NCBI GenBank assembly: GCA_001778375.1
Contig: MFGV01000001.1
Span: forward strand, 1 to 64,000
Reading direction: 5' to 3'
Origin: Candidatus Firestonebacteria bacterium RIFOXYD2_FULL_39_29
GTDB lineage: Bacteria; Oederibacteriota; D2-FULL-39-29
DNA length: 64,000 nt
Positions within the stretch are counted from its first letter, which is position 1, and the number at the start of each line of letters is the position of its first letter. The notes under the pieces were generated by a model. The model was not told where the DNA came from and did not search any database. It saw nothing but the letters and a program-made list of their open reading frames with translations. A program made the position numbers and the translations under genes. Of this stretch, positions 35,702 to 43,793 are shown in pieces.

Positions 35702-36580
35702 TTAAGCTTCTGCATTTTCAACTTGTTGTTTTGACGGCCCATTTACCACGCAAAGATCTTTTAGAGCTGCTTCGAGTTGTTCGTTGTTTGGAGCAACTCC
35801 GTGCCATTCTACTTTATTTTCCATAAAGCAGACCCCTTTACCTTTTACTGTTTTTGCGATAATTACGGTCGGCTTACCTTTAGTTACTCTAGCTTCTTTA
35901 AACGCCTTCAAATGGGCTTCTATAGAATGTCCGTCTATCTCTATAACATGCCAGTTAAACGCTTTAAATTTTTCAGCAAGCGGCGCCAATCCTTTTACTT
36001 CTTCCACTGTCCCGTCTATTTGTAAATTATTATAATCCACCCAGGCAACAATATTGTCAAGTTTTCTATGCGCCGAAGTCATTATCGCTTCCCAAACAGA
36101 GCCCTCCTGAAGTTCACCGTCCCCCAGAATACAAAACACTCTGGAATCACTTCCGTCAAGTCTGAGCCCTAAAGCCGCACCGTTGGCTGCTCCAAGCCCC
36201 TGCCCCAGGGATCCCGCAGAAATCTCTATACCGGGTGTTTTTGCACTGTGAGGATGTCCTTGAAGAAGGCTGTGAAGTTTTCTAAGCGTTATTAACTCTT
36301 CTTTAGGAAAATATCCAGCTTCTGCAAGTACGGAATAAAGTCCGGGTACAGCATGCCCTTTAGAAAGAAAAACTCTATCCCTCTTTTCCCATTTAGGATT
36401 TTTAGGATCGTGTCTTAGTTCGGCAAAATAAAGTGCCGTAAGAAACTCCACCATTGAAAGAGAACCGCCTGGATGACCCGACCCGGCCGCATTTAAAGCA
36501 ATAAGAATACTCCTTCTTATATTTACCGTGCGTTCTTCAAGTTTTTTTATATCCGGTGTTTCATTTTTACCCTGATACAT
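35702..36580 (-). CDS. Transketolase, N-terminal (TPP-binding) subunit
   Basis: The 292-residue protein matches the N-terminal half of transketolase: SGHPGGSLSMVEFLTALYF, SKGHAVPGLYSVLAEAGYF and the thiamine diphosphate motif from GDGELQEGSVWEAI to DYNNLQIDG. Split transketolases need a second C-terminal subunit, but none is in the window. The operon ends here with a terminator, so the partner must be elsewhere. It is the last gene after aldolase, PFK and an isomerase-like protein, implying sugar-phosphate rearrangement. It could also belong to a related two-subunit TPP enzyme. Confidence 0.9.
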   Translation of the reverse strand: MYQGKNETPDIKKLEERTVNIRRSILIALNAAGSGHPGGSLSMVEFLTALYFAELRHDPKNPKWEKRDRVFLSKGHAVPGLYSVLAEAGYFPKEELITLRKLHSLLQGHPHSAKTPGIEISAGSLGQGLGAANGAALGLRLDGSDSRVFCILGDGELQEGSVWEAIMTSAHRKLDNIVAWVDYNNLQIDGTVEEVKGLAPLAEKFKAFNWHVIEIDGHSIEAHLKAFKEARVTKGKPTVIIAKTVKGKGVCFMENKVEWHGVAPNNEQLEAALKDLCVVNGPSKQQVENAEA

Positions 36581-36589
36581 TATTCCCCC

Positions 36590-37510
36590 TTATACCAAAG
36601 CCCAAGCATTTTTCCAGGCGCGTTTTGCGTTAGCTATTACCGCTTCCGGATCTTCATCTCCCACAGGTTTCACTTCAAAAGAAACAACCGGCGGTTTAGC
36701 ACTTGCCGTATCTTTAAGATAACCAACTTTAAAGAGCGCTTTAATAAACTCTGCCAATGCCTGCACATCATTCTCACTGCCCGGATAACCAAATCTCGGG
36801 TGTACATCACCATAAGCCGGATTTGTTTTATCCTTCATATAGCAATTGCCGACGTGAACATGATTAAGACAACTTTTAACAGTGGATAAAGAATATTCGG
36901 ATTTTTCGTTTAAAAGCGGCAAATGCGAAAGATCAATGGTAAGCCCGAAATTACTGTATGATTTTTTAACTTCTTCCGCTACTTTTACTGATTCTTTGGA
37001 AACACCGATAAGGCATTTTTTATCAATAGTTTCATCAAACGTTTCAAGAGAAAATATTTTATCTTTTGATTTCGCGTAAGCAGATAGTTCTTTTAAAGAT
37101 TCAATCAAAAGTTTTACGGCAACTTCTTTTTTTTCTGCTCCCGGATGAGGACCGGAAAGGACAATAACTTTTTCCGCATTAAAATACACCGCATCATCTA
37201 TAGTTTTCTTTACGTCTTCTATTGCTTTTTTTCTTTCATCAGCATTTTCTGCGTTTAGATTCAGTTTGCCTGCGAGTAACGGCGGTTGGCCGGCCATTAT
37301 AACCCTGATACCGGAAACATCTGTTACCTTCCGGGCTTTTTCCTTTATTTCAATATTTAGAGGCCTTCTGATTTCTACTGCGCCGAAGAACGAGTCAATT
37401 GATATAGTTTTCAAAGTTTCTGCAAAAGGACCGTCACCCTTACCCGTTGCCGGAAAAGCCATTGAATGAATAAGTCCGAGATCTGCATATCCATGCCATA
37501 ATTCTTTCAT
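36590..37510 (-). CDS. Sugar phosphate isomerase/epimerase-like TIM-barrel protein
   Basis: The 306-residue protein has the xylose-isomerase-like TIM-barrel pattern of sugar phosphate isomerases/epimerases: SLETFDETIDKKCLIG, LTIDLSHLPLLN, CLNHVHVGNCYMKD and VVSFEVKPVGDEDPEA supply the Glu, Asp and His ligands typical of the metal site. The substrate cannot be told. It lies between the PFK and transketolase genes with 9-15 bp spacers. It could be an epimerase feeding sugars into the pathway. Confidence 0.8.
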   Translation of the reverse strand: MKELWHGYADLGLIHSMAFPATGKGDGPFAETLKTISIDSFFGAVEIRRPLNIEIKEKARKVTDVSGIRVIMAGQPPLLAGKLNLNAENADERKKAIEDVKKTIDDAVYFNAEKVIVLSGPHPGAEKKEVAVKLLIESLKELSAYAKSKDKIFSLETFDETIDKKCLIGVSKESVKVAEEVKKSYSNFGLTIDLSHLPLLNEKSEYSLSTVKSCLNHVHVGNCYMKDKTNPAYGDVHPRFGYPGSENDVQALAEFIKALFKVGYLKDTASAKPPVVSFEVKPVGDEDPEAVIANAKRAWKNAWALV

Positions 37511-37525
37511 AATTTCCTCCGGTTA

Positions 37526-38740
37526 TTAAAGTTTTTTTGCAATAAAATTCTTTTCAAGCCTTGCATATTCAGGTAATTGTCCGCCGATAAGAGGAGTAAC
37601 ATATTTAATAAACTTACCTGTAATATACATTCCATCAGTACTGATAAAGTCCTGGGGGACTTTACGTTCTTTATTTGCGATGTTATCTAAATCGGAAACT
37701 CCGGTAGAACATTTATACGGATCCTCTGAATCTCTGACAAGCGTTACCATCATACCGCTCTTTCCTTCTATTCCATGCCTTACGGCCATTGTGCCTGAAA
37801 CAAAAGCTTCTTCCTGATCAACTTTAGATTGAGCCATTCCGGATACTCTTTGAATCGTCCCCGGCTTATCGCAGCGGGCTTTTATTTTCATATTTTCAGC
37901 TATGATGGAAACAAGAGTTTCACCTACTCCTCCAAGCTGTTTATGTCCGAACTTATCTGTATCAATAGACCTTTTTGAAGAAGTTAAATACTCTCCTTTT
38001 TCATCTTTCAAGCCCTCACAGCAAGTTATAACCGCGAAGCCGAGTTTTTTATAGACTTTGTCCAGTGTTGAAAGAAATTTATCCTGATTAAAAGGCACTT
38101 CGGGTAAAAGTATAATGTGCGGCGCATCGTTTTCTTTTAGTCTTGCAAGCGCAGTAGAAGCAGTAATCCAGCCGGCGTTCCTGCCCATTGTCTCGATAAC
38201 CTTAATAGTGTCTGAAGTATATATAGCCTCGGTATCAAGACCTGCATCTCTAACAGCCATTGCCAACCATCTTGAAACAGAACCGTATCCCGGGCAATGA
38301 TCAGTCACTGCCAAGTCATTATCAACGGTCTTTGGAAGCCCCATAACTCTGAGTTCATACTTTTTTGAAACGGCAAGCTTATGAACTTTATTTGCCGTAT
38401 CCATCGAATCATTTCCGCCGGCCACGAAAAAGTAGCGGATATTGTGAGCCTCTAGAACCTTCAGAAGTTTTTCAAAGTCATCATCATTTTTAAGCTTATG
38501 TCTGGAAGAACCTAACGCAGAGGAAGGAGTAACACGAAGCAACTCAATATTTCTCTTGGTTTCTTTATTCAAGTCAATCATATTCTCGTTTAGAACACCC
38601 AAAATCCCGTTAATTGAGCCATACATTGCCGTGATTTCTTTATGTTTTGAAGCTTCTTGAATTGCTCCCGAGATACTGCTATTAATGACAGCCGTAGGTC
38701 CGCCGGATTGGGCAAATAACGCATTTCCTTTCAAAGCCAT
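37526..38740 (-). CDS. Pyrophosphate-dependent 6-phosphofructokinase
   Basis: The 404-residue protein belongs to the phosphofructokinase family. It has AQSGGPTAVINSSISG, VAGGNDSMDTANKV and LPKTVDNDLAVTDHCPGYGS, then MGRNAGWITAS. Lysine in PKTVDND (ATP enzymes have PGTIDND) and Asp in GGND (ATP enzymes have GGDG) both indicate pyrophosphate as phosphoryl donor. The GGND variant occurs in one PPi-PFK clade. It could run reversibly between fructose 6-phosphate and 1,6-bisphosphate, and PPi levels may be set by the nearby proton-pumping pyrophosphatase. It is second in the aldolase-led operon. Confidence 0.92.
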   Translation of the reverse strand: MALKGNALFAQSGGPTAVINSSISGAIQEASKHKEITAMYGSINGILGVLNENMIDLNKETKRNIELLRVTPSSALGSSRHKLKNDDDFEKLLKVLEAHNIRYFFVAGGNDSMDTANKVHKLAVSKKYELRVMGLPKTVDNDLAVTDHCPGYGSVSRWLAMAVRDAGLDTEAIYTSDTIKVIETMGRNAGWITASTALARLKENDAPHIILLPEVPFNQDKFLSTLDKVYKKLGFAVITCCEGLKDEKGEYLTSSKRSIDTDKFGHKQLGGVGETLVSIIAENMKIKARCDKPGTIQRVSGMAQSKVDQEEAFVSGTMAVRHGIEGKSGMMVTLVRDSEDPYKCSTGVSDLDNIANKERKVPQDFISTDGMYITGKFIKYVTPLIGGQLPEYARLEKNFIAKKL

Positions 38741-38775
38741 TTAAGGAGCTCCTTCCAAATTTTTAAATCTACAAT

Positions 38776-39810
38776 CTACTTAATAAATTTTGTAAGCACG
38801 TCAATATTAATATCACGGTTCTTCATTAAAAAGTCTACGGCCTGATCTTTAGTAAATGAGTTATGGATAACTTTATTTACTGCAAGTGCTGCCGCAAGAG
38901 GATCTTCTTTGCCGGGAAACAGGATATTTCGGCCCACTAAAGCACCTCTTACATTCTTTCCGGCTTTCATACCTGTTTCAAATTCTGAAATAGTACCTGT
39001 CGGATCGCCTTTTGATTCACCGCCAAGCATAAGAATCGGCAAAGTTGTCGCTCTTACTACTCTTTCATAATTCTCGCCATAAGGTATTTTAAGCCAGAGA
39101 TTTCTGGAAGAATCGCCCATAGCGGAAGCAACGCCGATTATCTTCACCATTTCAGTGAGTGATTTCTGGACTTTAAAACCATCGGAAGTAACAAAAAGCG
39201 GCTCCAGAAAAGTAGGCATTTCATATTTGTTAAGTTCGCTTATCATATTTGCACAATAAAGTACGGTCTTTGCAGAATCATAACTGGTCGTATCAAGGCG
39301 TAACATAGTCTTTGCGCCGTCCATATTCAGCAAGCGGAGAGATTCTGAAGAAAAACAGGTAAACGTATCATCCATCTCAAATTTTGTTCCCGCCAAACCA
39401 CCCCTATTCATAGAGCCAAGCATTACTTTGTCATCCAGGAAGGAAGGTCCGCCGTTCTTCTTGACCAGATAGTTAATTATAAACAGATCTTCTATTACGT
39501 CAGTAGTAGCCATTATTCCGTCAAAATCCGGATGCGTAATAACTCTGAGTACTCTGCCCAGATATTGGTGCCTGTCGGACATAGCAATAGGATCATCGCC
39601 GTTTTTGTTTACCATACGCCCCGGATGATCAGCAGCTAAAATGGTAAGTTTACCATCTTTTGTTATTTTCTTTCTTTTCTTTCTTTCTTTTGCTTCTTTA
39701 AGAATAACCTCAGGGGAATCCACCCTGACATCCGTGATAGCATCAAACATCTTCTTTGTGAAGAATTGGGACAACTTGAACTCATAATTCCCTACTTGAT
39801 AAGCAGCCAT
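38776..39810 (-). CDS. Class I aldolase-like (Cgl0159/DeoC-LacD type) TIM-barrel protein
   Basis: The 344-residue protein has an aldolase TIM-barrel feel, with LTILAADHPGRMVNK, DFDGIMATTDVIEDL, GSMNRGGLAG, MLRLDTTSYDSA, TFLEPLF, LWLKIPYGENYERVV and ILMLGGESKGDP. The lysine of LKIPYG is placed like the Schiff-base lysine of class I aldolases. I believe it is closest to the Cgl0159-like family linked to inositol catabolism, but that is from memory. It leads an operon with PPi-PFK, an isomerase-like protein and transketolase, so a ketose bisphosphate or 2-deoxy-5-keto sugar phosphate is a plausible substrate. Confidence 0.75.
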   Translation of the reverse strand: MAAYQVGNYEFKLSQFFTKKMFDAITDVRVDSPEVILKEAKERKKRKKITKDGKLTILAADHPGRMVNKNGDDPIAMSDRHQYLGRVLRVITHPDFDGIMATTDVIEDLFIINYLVKKNGGPSFLDDKVMLGSMNRGGLAGTKFEMDDTFTCFSSESLRLLNMDGAKTMLRLDTTSYDSAKTVLYCANMISELNKYEMPTFLEPLFVTSDGFKVQKSLTEMVKIIGVASAMGDSSRNLWLKIPYGENYERVVRATTLPILMLGGESKGDPTGTISEFETGMKAGKNVRGALVGRNILFPGKEDPLAAALAVNKVIHNSFTKDQAVDFLMKNRDINIDVLTKFIK

Positions 39811-39854
39811 TTTTATTTCCTCCTATAAAAAAATATATGCAGTTTTTTTATTCA

Positions 39855-39876
39855 ACAATACAACATGTTGTATTGT
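39855..39876. promoter_or_regulatory. Perfect 22-bp palindrome, probable operator of the carbohydrate operon
   Basis: The half-site ACAATACAACA (39855-39865) is followed directly by its exact reverse complement TGTTGTATTGT (39866-39876). It lies 45 bp upstream of the aldolase start and about 25 bp downstream of the expected transcription start. No T-run follows on either strand, so it is unlikely to be a terminator. A perfect 22-bp dyad predicts a dimeric repressor that blocks elongation or initiation. The regulator is not in the window. Confidence 0.7.
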
Positions 39877-39908
39877 CCTTATCTTACAAACACAAAACAA
39901 TTACCGTA

Positions 39909-39938
39909 ATTATAGCATTTATGAATGGATTTTTTCAA
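39909..39938 (-). promoter_or_regulatory. Promoter of the aldolase-PFK-isomerase-transketolase operon
   Basis: The minus strand reads -35 TTGAAA (39933-39938), an 18-bp spacer and an extended -10, TGC followed by TATAAT (39909-39914). Transcription would begin near 39902, so the 22-bp palindrome lies just inside the transcript. Confidence 0.7.
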
Positions 39939-40092
39939 GTGGTTTTATGTCCAAAAGTCAGGTGTATACAGCATATTTTATCTTCCCAATACGGTTAAAA
40001 CTGAAATCTTATACAAGTTTAGATACCGGGACGATCATAAATGTTTTCTTTTGCATTGACTGCTTATTACAACTTCGTTTTATCTATGAATT

Positions 40093-41211
40093 TTAAGGCA
40101 GGAGTTCTTTTATTTTTTCAATAATTTCTTCAGGTTTTATAGAAAGCACACTGCCATCTTCATGTCTCACCCACAAATGTTTTTTGCCTAAAGGATTCCA
40201 CTGCTTCGGATCAGTAGGACCAAAAATAGCTACAGTTTTTGTCCCCACAGCGGCAGCAACATGCAATACACCGGTATCATTACAGACAAATACATCCAAT
40301 AAACTTATCATTGAAGCAAACTGTCTTAATGGGAGTGCATTTTGAATAAATACTTCATTTTTCGCAATCTTTCTGAATATTCCAGCAAGATCTTTTTCTT
40401 TGGGTCCGTGAAATATTATCACTTTTGTCTTAGGAATATCTGTAAAATAATCGCTAATTTCTGCAAATTTTTCTACAGGCCACCGGTTTAATAATACATT
40501 TGCACCAAGATGGATCCCTATAATTGTATTTTCAGATTTGATAATACCGCGTTGTTCCAATCTTTCTCCTGCAGATATTTTCTCTTTTGCGGAGATATGC
40601 ATATAATGCTCTATATTAACAATAGGGATATTCAAATAACTTAAAATGTCAAGATTTCTAATTACCTGATGTTTTATTGCTAACGGATCATAAGGGACCG
40701 GAGTAGTAAGAAAAGCATCGGTATAGCGCTTTTTTCCGAAGTATTCACCATCATAACCGGCTCTTATTTTAGCCCTGCTTAAAAATGCCAGCAGCAAACT
40801 TGTAAAGGAAACAGATGTGCTTCCTGCGATTATGGCAATGTCATATTTGTTTCTCTTAAGAATATTTATGAAAGATAGAATCTTCAAAGGAAAAAAGAAC
40901 TCTTTCTTGCTAAAAACTATTACTTCTTTTATTAGCGGACTATTTATAAATATATCTTTTTCTGAAAGCTGAGGGCGCGCAATAATATCTATTTCGGCAT
41001 CAGGAAAAGCTTTACTCAGGTTTGGGATTATTGCTGTGCTGATAAGAACATCACCCATTGGGTCATGTTGCCTTACTATAAGTATTTTTTTAATTTTACC
41101 AAAATCTATTTCTGCTGGGGAGATATTTATACTTTTTTTAAAAAGTATCTTTACCAGCACACCCTTCAAAACATTCTCAAGATTGTGAAAAAAAAGCCTT
41201 GTCTTGTTCAT
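40093..41211 (-). CDS. Glycosyltransferase family 9 (heptosyltransferase-like)
   Basis: The 372-residue protein has the two-domain GT-B fold of GT9 enzymes. ILIVRQHDPMGDVLISTAII is the N-terminal glycine-rich element; the donor-site region reads IIGIHLGANVLLNRWPVEKF, then VFVCNDTGVLHVAAAVGTKT and VAIFGPTDPKQWNPLG. GT9 enzymes transfer heptose or related sugars to lipopolysaccharide core or similar glycans, suggesting an outer membrane. The exact acceptor is not identifiable. It is directly adjoined by a class I methyltransferase gene that ends one base before its start codon. Confidence 0.9.
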   Translation of the reverse strand: MNKTRLFFHNLENVLKGVLVKILFKKSINISPAEIDFGKIKKILIVRQHDPMGDVLISTAIIPNLSKAFPDAEIDIIARPQLSEKDIFINSPLIKEVIVFSKKEFFFPLKILSFINILKRNKYDIAIIAGSTSVSFTSLLLAFLSRAKIRAGYDGEYFGKKRYTDAFLTTPVPYDPLAIKHQVIRNLDILSYLNIPIVNIEHYMHISAKEKISAGERLEQRGIIKSENTIIGIHLGANVLLNRWPVEKFAEISDYFTDIPKTKVIIFHGPKEKDLAGIFRKIAKNEVFIQNALPLRQFASMISLLDVFVCNDTGVLHVAAAVGTKTVAIFGPTDPKQWNPLGKKHLWVRHEDGSVLSIKPEEIIEKIKELLP

Positions 41212-41712
41212 CTAGTTATTCTTTTTTACGCTTAAGCTAACTTCGACATATAAAGCAGGAAAAATAAAAGCCAGGTACTTTTCCCATCTCCGGGGAAACA
41301 GGTTAGCAAAATAACCAACAAGAATAATATTATATAGATCTGTAAAGTATATTTTATATTTTATTATTTTTACAATACCTCTTTGCTCCAGCCAGACGAA
41401 AGTATTGTAACCGAAATGATATTTATGAGTTAGATCACTGTAGGATAACTGGCTGGAATAGTGCGGCGTAATAATCCTTATTTCTGCGTCCGGCTTGGAT
41501 ATTCTGCAGATCTCTTTTATAAAATCAAACGGCTCCGCAACATGCTCTATTATATGAGAACAGTTTACAAGATCAAACTCATTCTCTTTGAACGGATATG
41601 GTATTTTGTCAAGATCATAAACTATATCAACACAAGGATATTTATGTCTATCGAGGCCTATAGCATCAGGCATTTTATTATTTCCACAACCTAAATCAAG
41701 TATCTTCTTCAT
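41212..41712 (-). CDS. Class I SAM-dependent methyltransferase
   Basis: The 166-residue protein begins MKKILDLGCGNNKMPDAIGL, the SAM-binding motif I. An acidic ribose-binding residue follows in IVYDLDKIPYPF, then motif II-like FDLVNCSHIIEHVAEPF and ISKPDAEIRIITPHY. It is a small family of methyltransferases often found in glycan gene clusters. It is directly followed by a GT9 glycosyltransferase gene with no spacer, so it may methylate a surface glycan or its precursor. The target is unknown. Confidence 0.85.
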   Translation of the reverse strand: MKKILDLGCGNNKMPDAIGLDRHKYPCVDIVYDLDKIPYPFKENEFDLVNCSHIIEHVAEPFDFIKEICRISKPDAEIRIITPHYSSQLSYSDLTHKYHFGYNTFVWLEQRGIVKIIKYKIYFTDLYNIILVGYFANLFPRRWEKYLAFIFPALYVEVSLSVKKNN

Positions 41713-41804
41713 TTTAACCTCTAGGTTTTTAAATTACAAATATTTCTTTTTTTCGCCTTGAAGAATTGAGTCCTTTAAGCTTCCTTTACTAATTTTACTT
41801 GCTT

Positions 41805-42404
41805 TCATAGCCAGGGATTGAAAAGTTCAAATATTCCTTTACGGATAAGCATAACCGCAATTGCTGCCAACAAAATGCTGGCAATCTTTCCTATGGCTTT
41901 CATGCCGTCTTTCCCAAGTATCTTCATAAGCACTTTAGAAAACCTAAACATAAGAGCCGCTATTATCAGATTTACAGCCAGGGCAAGAGAAATTACCGGT
42001 AATCTATATATTCCTTTAAATACTAATAAAGTTGTAAGCACCGCCGGTCCTATCATTAAAGGAATTGCAAGCGGTACTACCGAAAAATCATCTTCAAATT
42101 TCTCCAATTTCTCTTTTTCTTTACTGATGGATCTTATCGAAAATACCAATAAAAGAAGACCTCCTGCTATTTTAAAATCAGACATAGTTATGCCAAGAAA
42201 TTTCAGTATGTATTCGCCGACAAAAACAAAAACAATACCGATTACAAATGCTACAATCACAGAACGTAGAACTATTACTTTCAACCTCTCTTTATCTGCA
42301 TTTTGCGTATAGTAGATAAAAAAAGGAACAGTACCTAAAGCATCGAGAGCTACAAACAGAGGAATAAAAGCCAGTAGAAATTGCGTAAAAAACACATTAA
42401 GCAT
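41805..42404 (-). CDS. MarC-family integral membrane protein
   Basis: The 199-residue protein has six predicted transmembrane helices and the MarC family features FVALDALGTVPFFIYYT, ILKFLGITMSDFKIAGGLLL, VVPLAIPLMIGPAVLTTL and the C-terminal AIGKIASILLAAIAVMLI. MarC proteins are of unsettled function (once linked to antibiotic resistance). The ATG overlaps the coaD stop by 8 bp, so it is co-expressed with CoA synthesis rather than with a drug operon. Confidence 0.9.
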   Translation of the reverse strand: MLNVFFTQFLLAFIPLFVALDALGTVPFFIYYTQNADKERLKVIVLRSVIVAFVIGIVFVFVGEYILKFLGITMSDFKIAGGLLLLVFSIRSISKEKEKLEKFEDDFSVVPLAIPLMIGPAVLTTLLVFKGIYRLPVISLALAVNLIIAALMFRFSKVLMKILGKDGMKAIGKIASILLAAIAVMLIRKGIFELFNPWL

Positions 42405-42882
42405 TTTTCAGTTTTTCCTTCAATCTGTCAACAATAAATGGAGGTACAAACTTGGAGACATCTCCACCTAAAGATGATACTTCCCTGACTATACTTGAAC
42501 TCAAGTAAGTATATTCAACGGACGGCATCATATAGACCATGTCAAGCTGATTATTAAGAGATCTATTAACTAAAGCCATTTGAAATTCATATTCAAAATC
42601 TGCAATAGCGCGAAGACCTCTGATTATAACATTTGCCTTTACTTTCTTTGCGTAGCTCACCAAAAGTCCATCAAACTTATCAACTTTAATATCACCATAT
42701 CCTTTCGTTGCCTGTTTGATCATTTTAACTCTTTCGTCTATAGTGAAAAGAGCTTTTTTATGAGGATTAACAACCACAGCAATAGTGAGATCATCAAACA
42801 GTTTACGGCTTCTTTTTAAAAGATCAAGATGTCCAAAAGTAATAGGATCAAAACTTCCGGGATAGATTGCTTTTGTTTTCAT
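42397..42882 (-). CDS. coaD: Phosphopantetheine adenylyltransferase
   Basis: CoaD adenylylates 4'-phosphopantetheine to dephospho-CoA. The 161-residue protein shows the nucleotidyltransferase motif YPGSFDPITFGHLDLLKRS ((T/H)xGH) and the C-terminal YTYLSSSIVREVSSLGGDVS (ISSSxVRE) motif. Length matches the family. rsmD and recG lie upstream in the same direction, the common bacterial recG-rsmD-coaD order. Confidence 0.97.
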   Translation of the reverse strand: MKTKAIYPGSFDPITFGHLDLLKRSRKLFDDLTIAVVVNPHKKALFTIDERVKMIKQATKGYGDIKVDKFDGLLVSYAKKVKANVIIRGLRAIADFEYEFQMALVNRSLNNQLDMVYMMPSVEYTYLSSSIVREVSSLGGDVSKFVPPFIVDRLKEKLKNA

Positions 42883-42894
42883 TGTTTATCTCCT

Positions 42895-42985
42895 TTAAAA
42901 ACCAGGTGCCTAGTGCCAGGCACAAGGCGATAGGAACAATTAAATATTCTTCTTTTCCAAGAACTAAGTGCCAAGAACCTAGCTT
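42895..42985. repeat. Degenerate intergenic repeats between coaD and rsmD
   Basis: The gap holds variants of a short GGTGCCTAGTGCC motif: CCAGGTGCCTAGTGCCAGGC (42902-42921) and AACTAAGTGCCAAGAACC (42962-42979). Related sequence occurs near 46141-46160, 46633-46646 and 63825-63838. I see no gene here. Confidence 0.5.
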
Positions 42986-43521
42986 TTTCTTTTTAAGAAC
43001 GAAAGTACGGTGTCGCCGTAAAAACGTTCTTTTATAAGATTAAAATTTGTATCCAGTATTTCTTTCTTATGGCGTTTTACGATCACCACACTATTTTCAT
43101 TTAGAATATCACTTGTTTCCAGCTTTTTCAATATGTTTTTAATAAGACCGAGTTCATAAGGCGGATCAAGAAATACCAGAAGAAATTTTTTTCCTTTTTT
43201 AGAAAGAACATCTAAGGCTCTGGAAGCATCAGAGTTAATCACTTCCGCTGAAATAAAGCCTAATATTCTAAGATTTTCCCTGATTAATCCGGCACATTTT
43301 TCATTACTGTCTACAAAAACCGCTTCTCTTGCCCCCCGGCTTAGAGCCTCAATACCAACACTCCCGCTTCCGGCAAATAAATCTAAAAATACTGAATCAC
43401 TTATATCATACTTCAATATTTCAAATAAGGATTGCTTAACCCTGTCACTTATAGGGCGAATAGTAAGATTGTTGTTCATCTTTACTTTTCTGCTTCTTGC
43501 AATACCGCCGATTACTCTCAT
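42979..43521 (-). CDS. rsmD: 16S rRNA (guanine(966)-N(2))-methyltransferase RsmD
   Basis: RsmD methylates G966 of 16S rRNA. It carries RVIGGIARSRKVKM, DRVKQSLFEIL, VFLDLFAGSGSVGIEALSRG (SAM motif I) and the catalytic DPPYELG (NPPY class). The open frame extends to a TTG at 43536, but the ATG at 43521 has GAGGGG six bases upstream and begins the family N-terminus, giving 180 residues. It sits between coaD and recG in the conserved order. Confidence 0.95.
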   Translation of the reverse strand: MRVIGGIARSRKVKMNNNLTIRPISDRVKQSLFEILKYDISDSVFLDLFAGSGSVGIEALSRGAREAVFVDSNEKCAGLIRENLRILGFISAEVINSDASRALDVLSKKGKKFLLVFLDPPYELGLIKNILKKLETSDILNENSVVIVKRHKKEILDTNFNLIKERFYGDTVLSFLKRKS

Positions 43522-43793
43522 GTAAGCCCCTCTCAATTTTTCAACCTATATTTGTTCTTGATTTATATGTATTATTTGTATTTCAGCAGTGATTCCGCTG
43601 ATTACAAAACTACGGGATTCCACTGATACAAGCGATTCCGTTAAAACGTTACACGTTATCATGTTACTAACGTTCTACTTTAATGTGGTATTTAATTTAT
43701 TAATAACTAAATACAATAAACTTCGTACTGTACATCGTACTTTATACTTTTACTTACTGCGCCTCCGAGCATCAGACCCTCTGCGCCTCAGCT
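43522..43793. repeat. rsmD-recG gap with short-period repeats
   Basis: These 272 bases contain no convincing gene. Three related elements stand out: GATTCCGCTGATTA and GATTCCACTGATAC near 43590-43627; CGTACTG-TACATCGTACTTTA near 43723-43744; and CTGCGCCTCCGAGCATC at 43757-43773. The last resembles a sequence at 58353-58369. All look like decayed short tandem or dispersed repeats. Confidence 0.45.

Noticed and set aside
41818-42312. 164-codon plus-strand frame
   Set aside because: It is the antisense shadow of the MarC gene, with no independent start signal.
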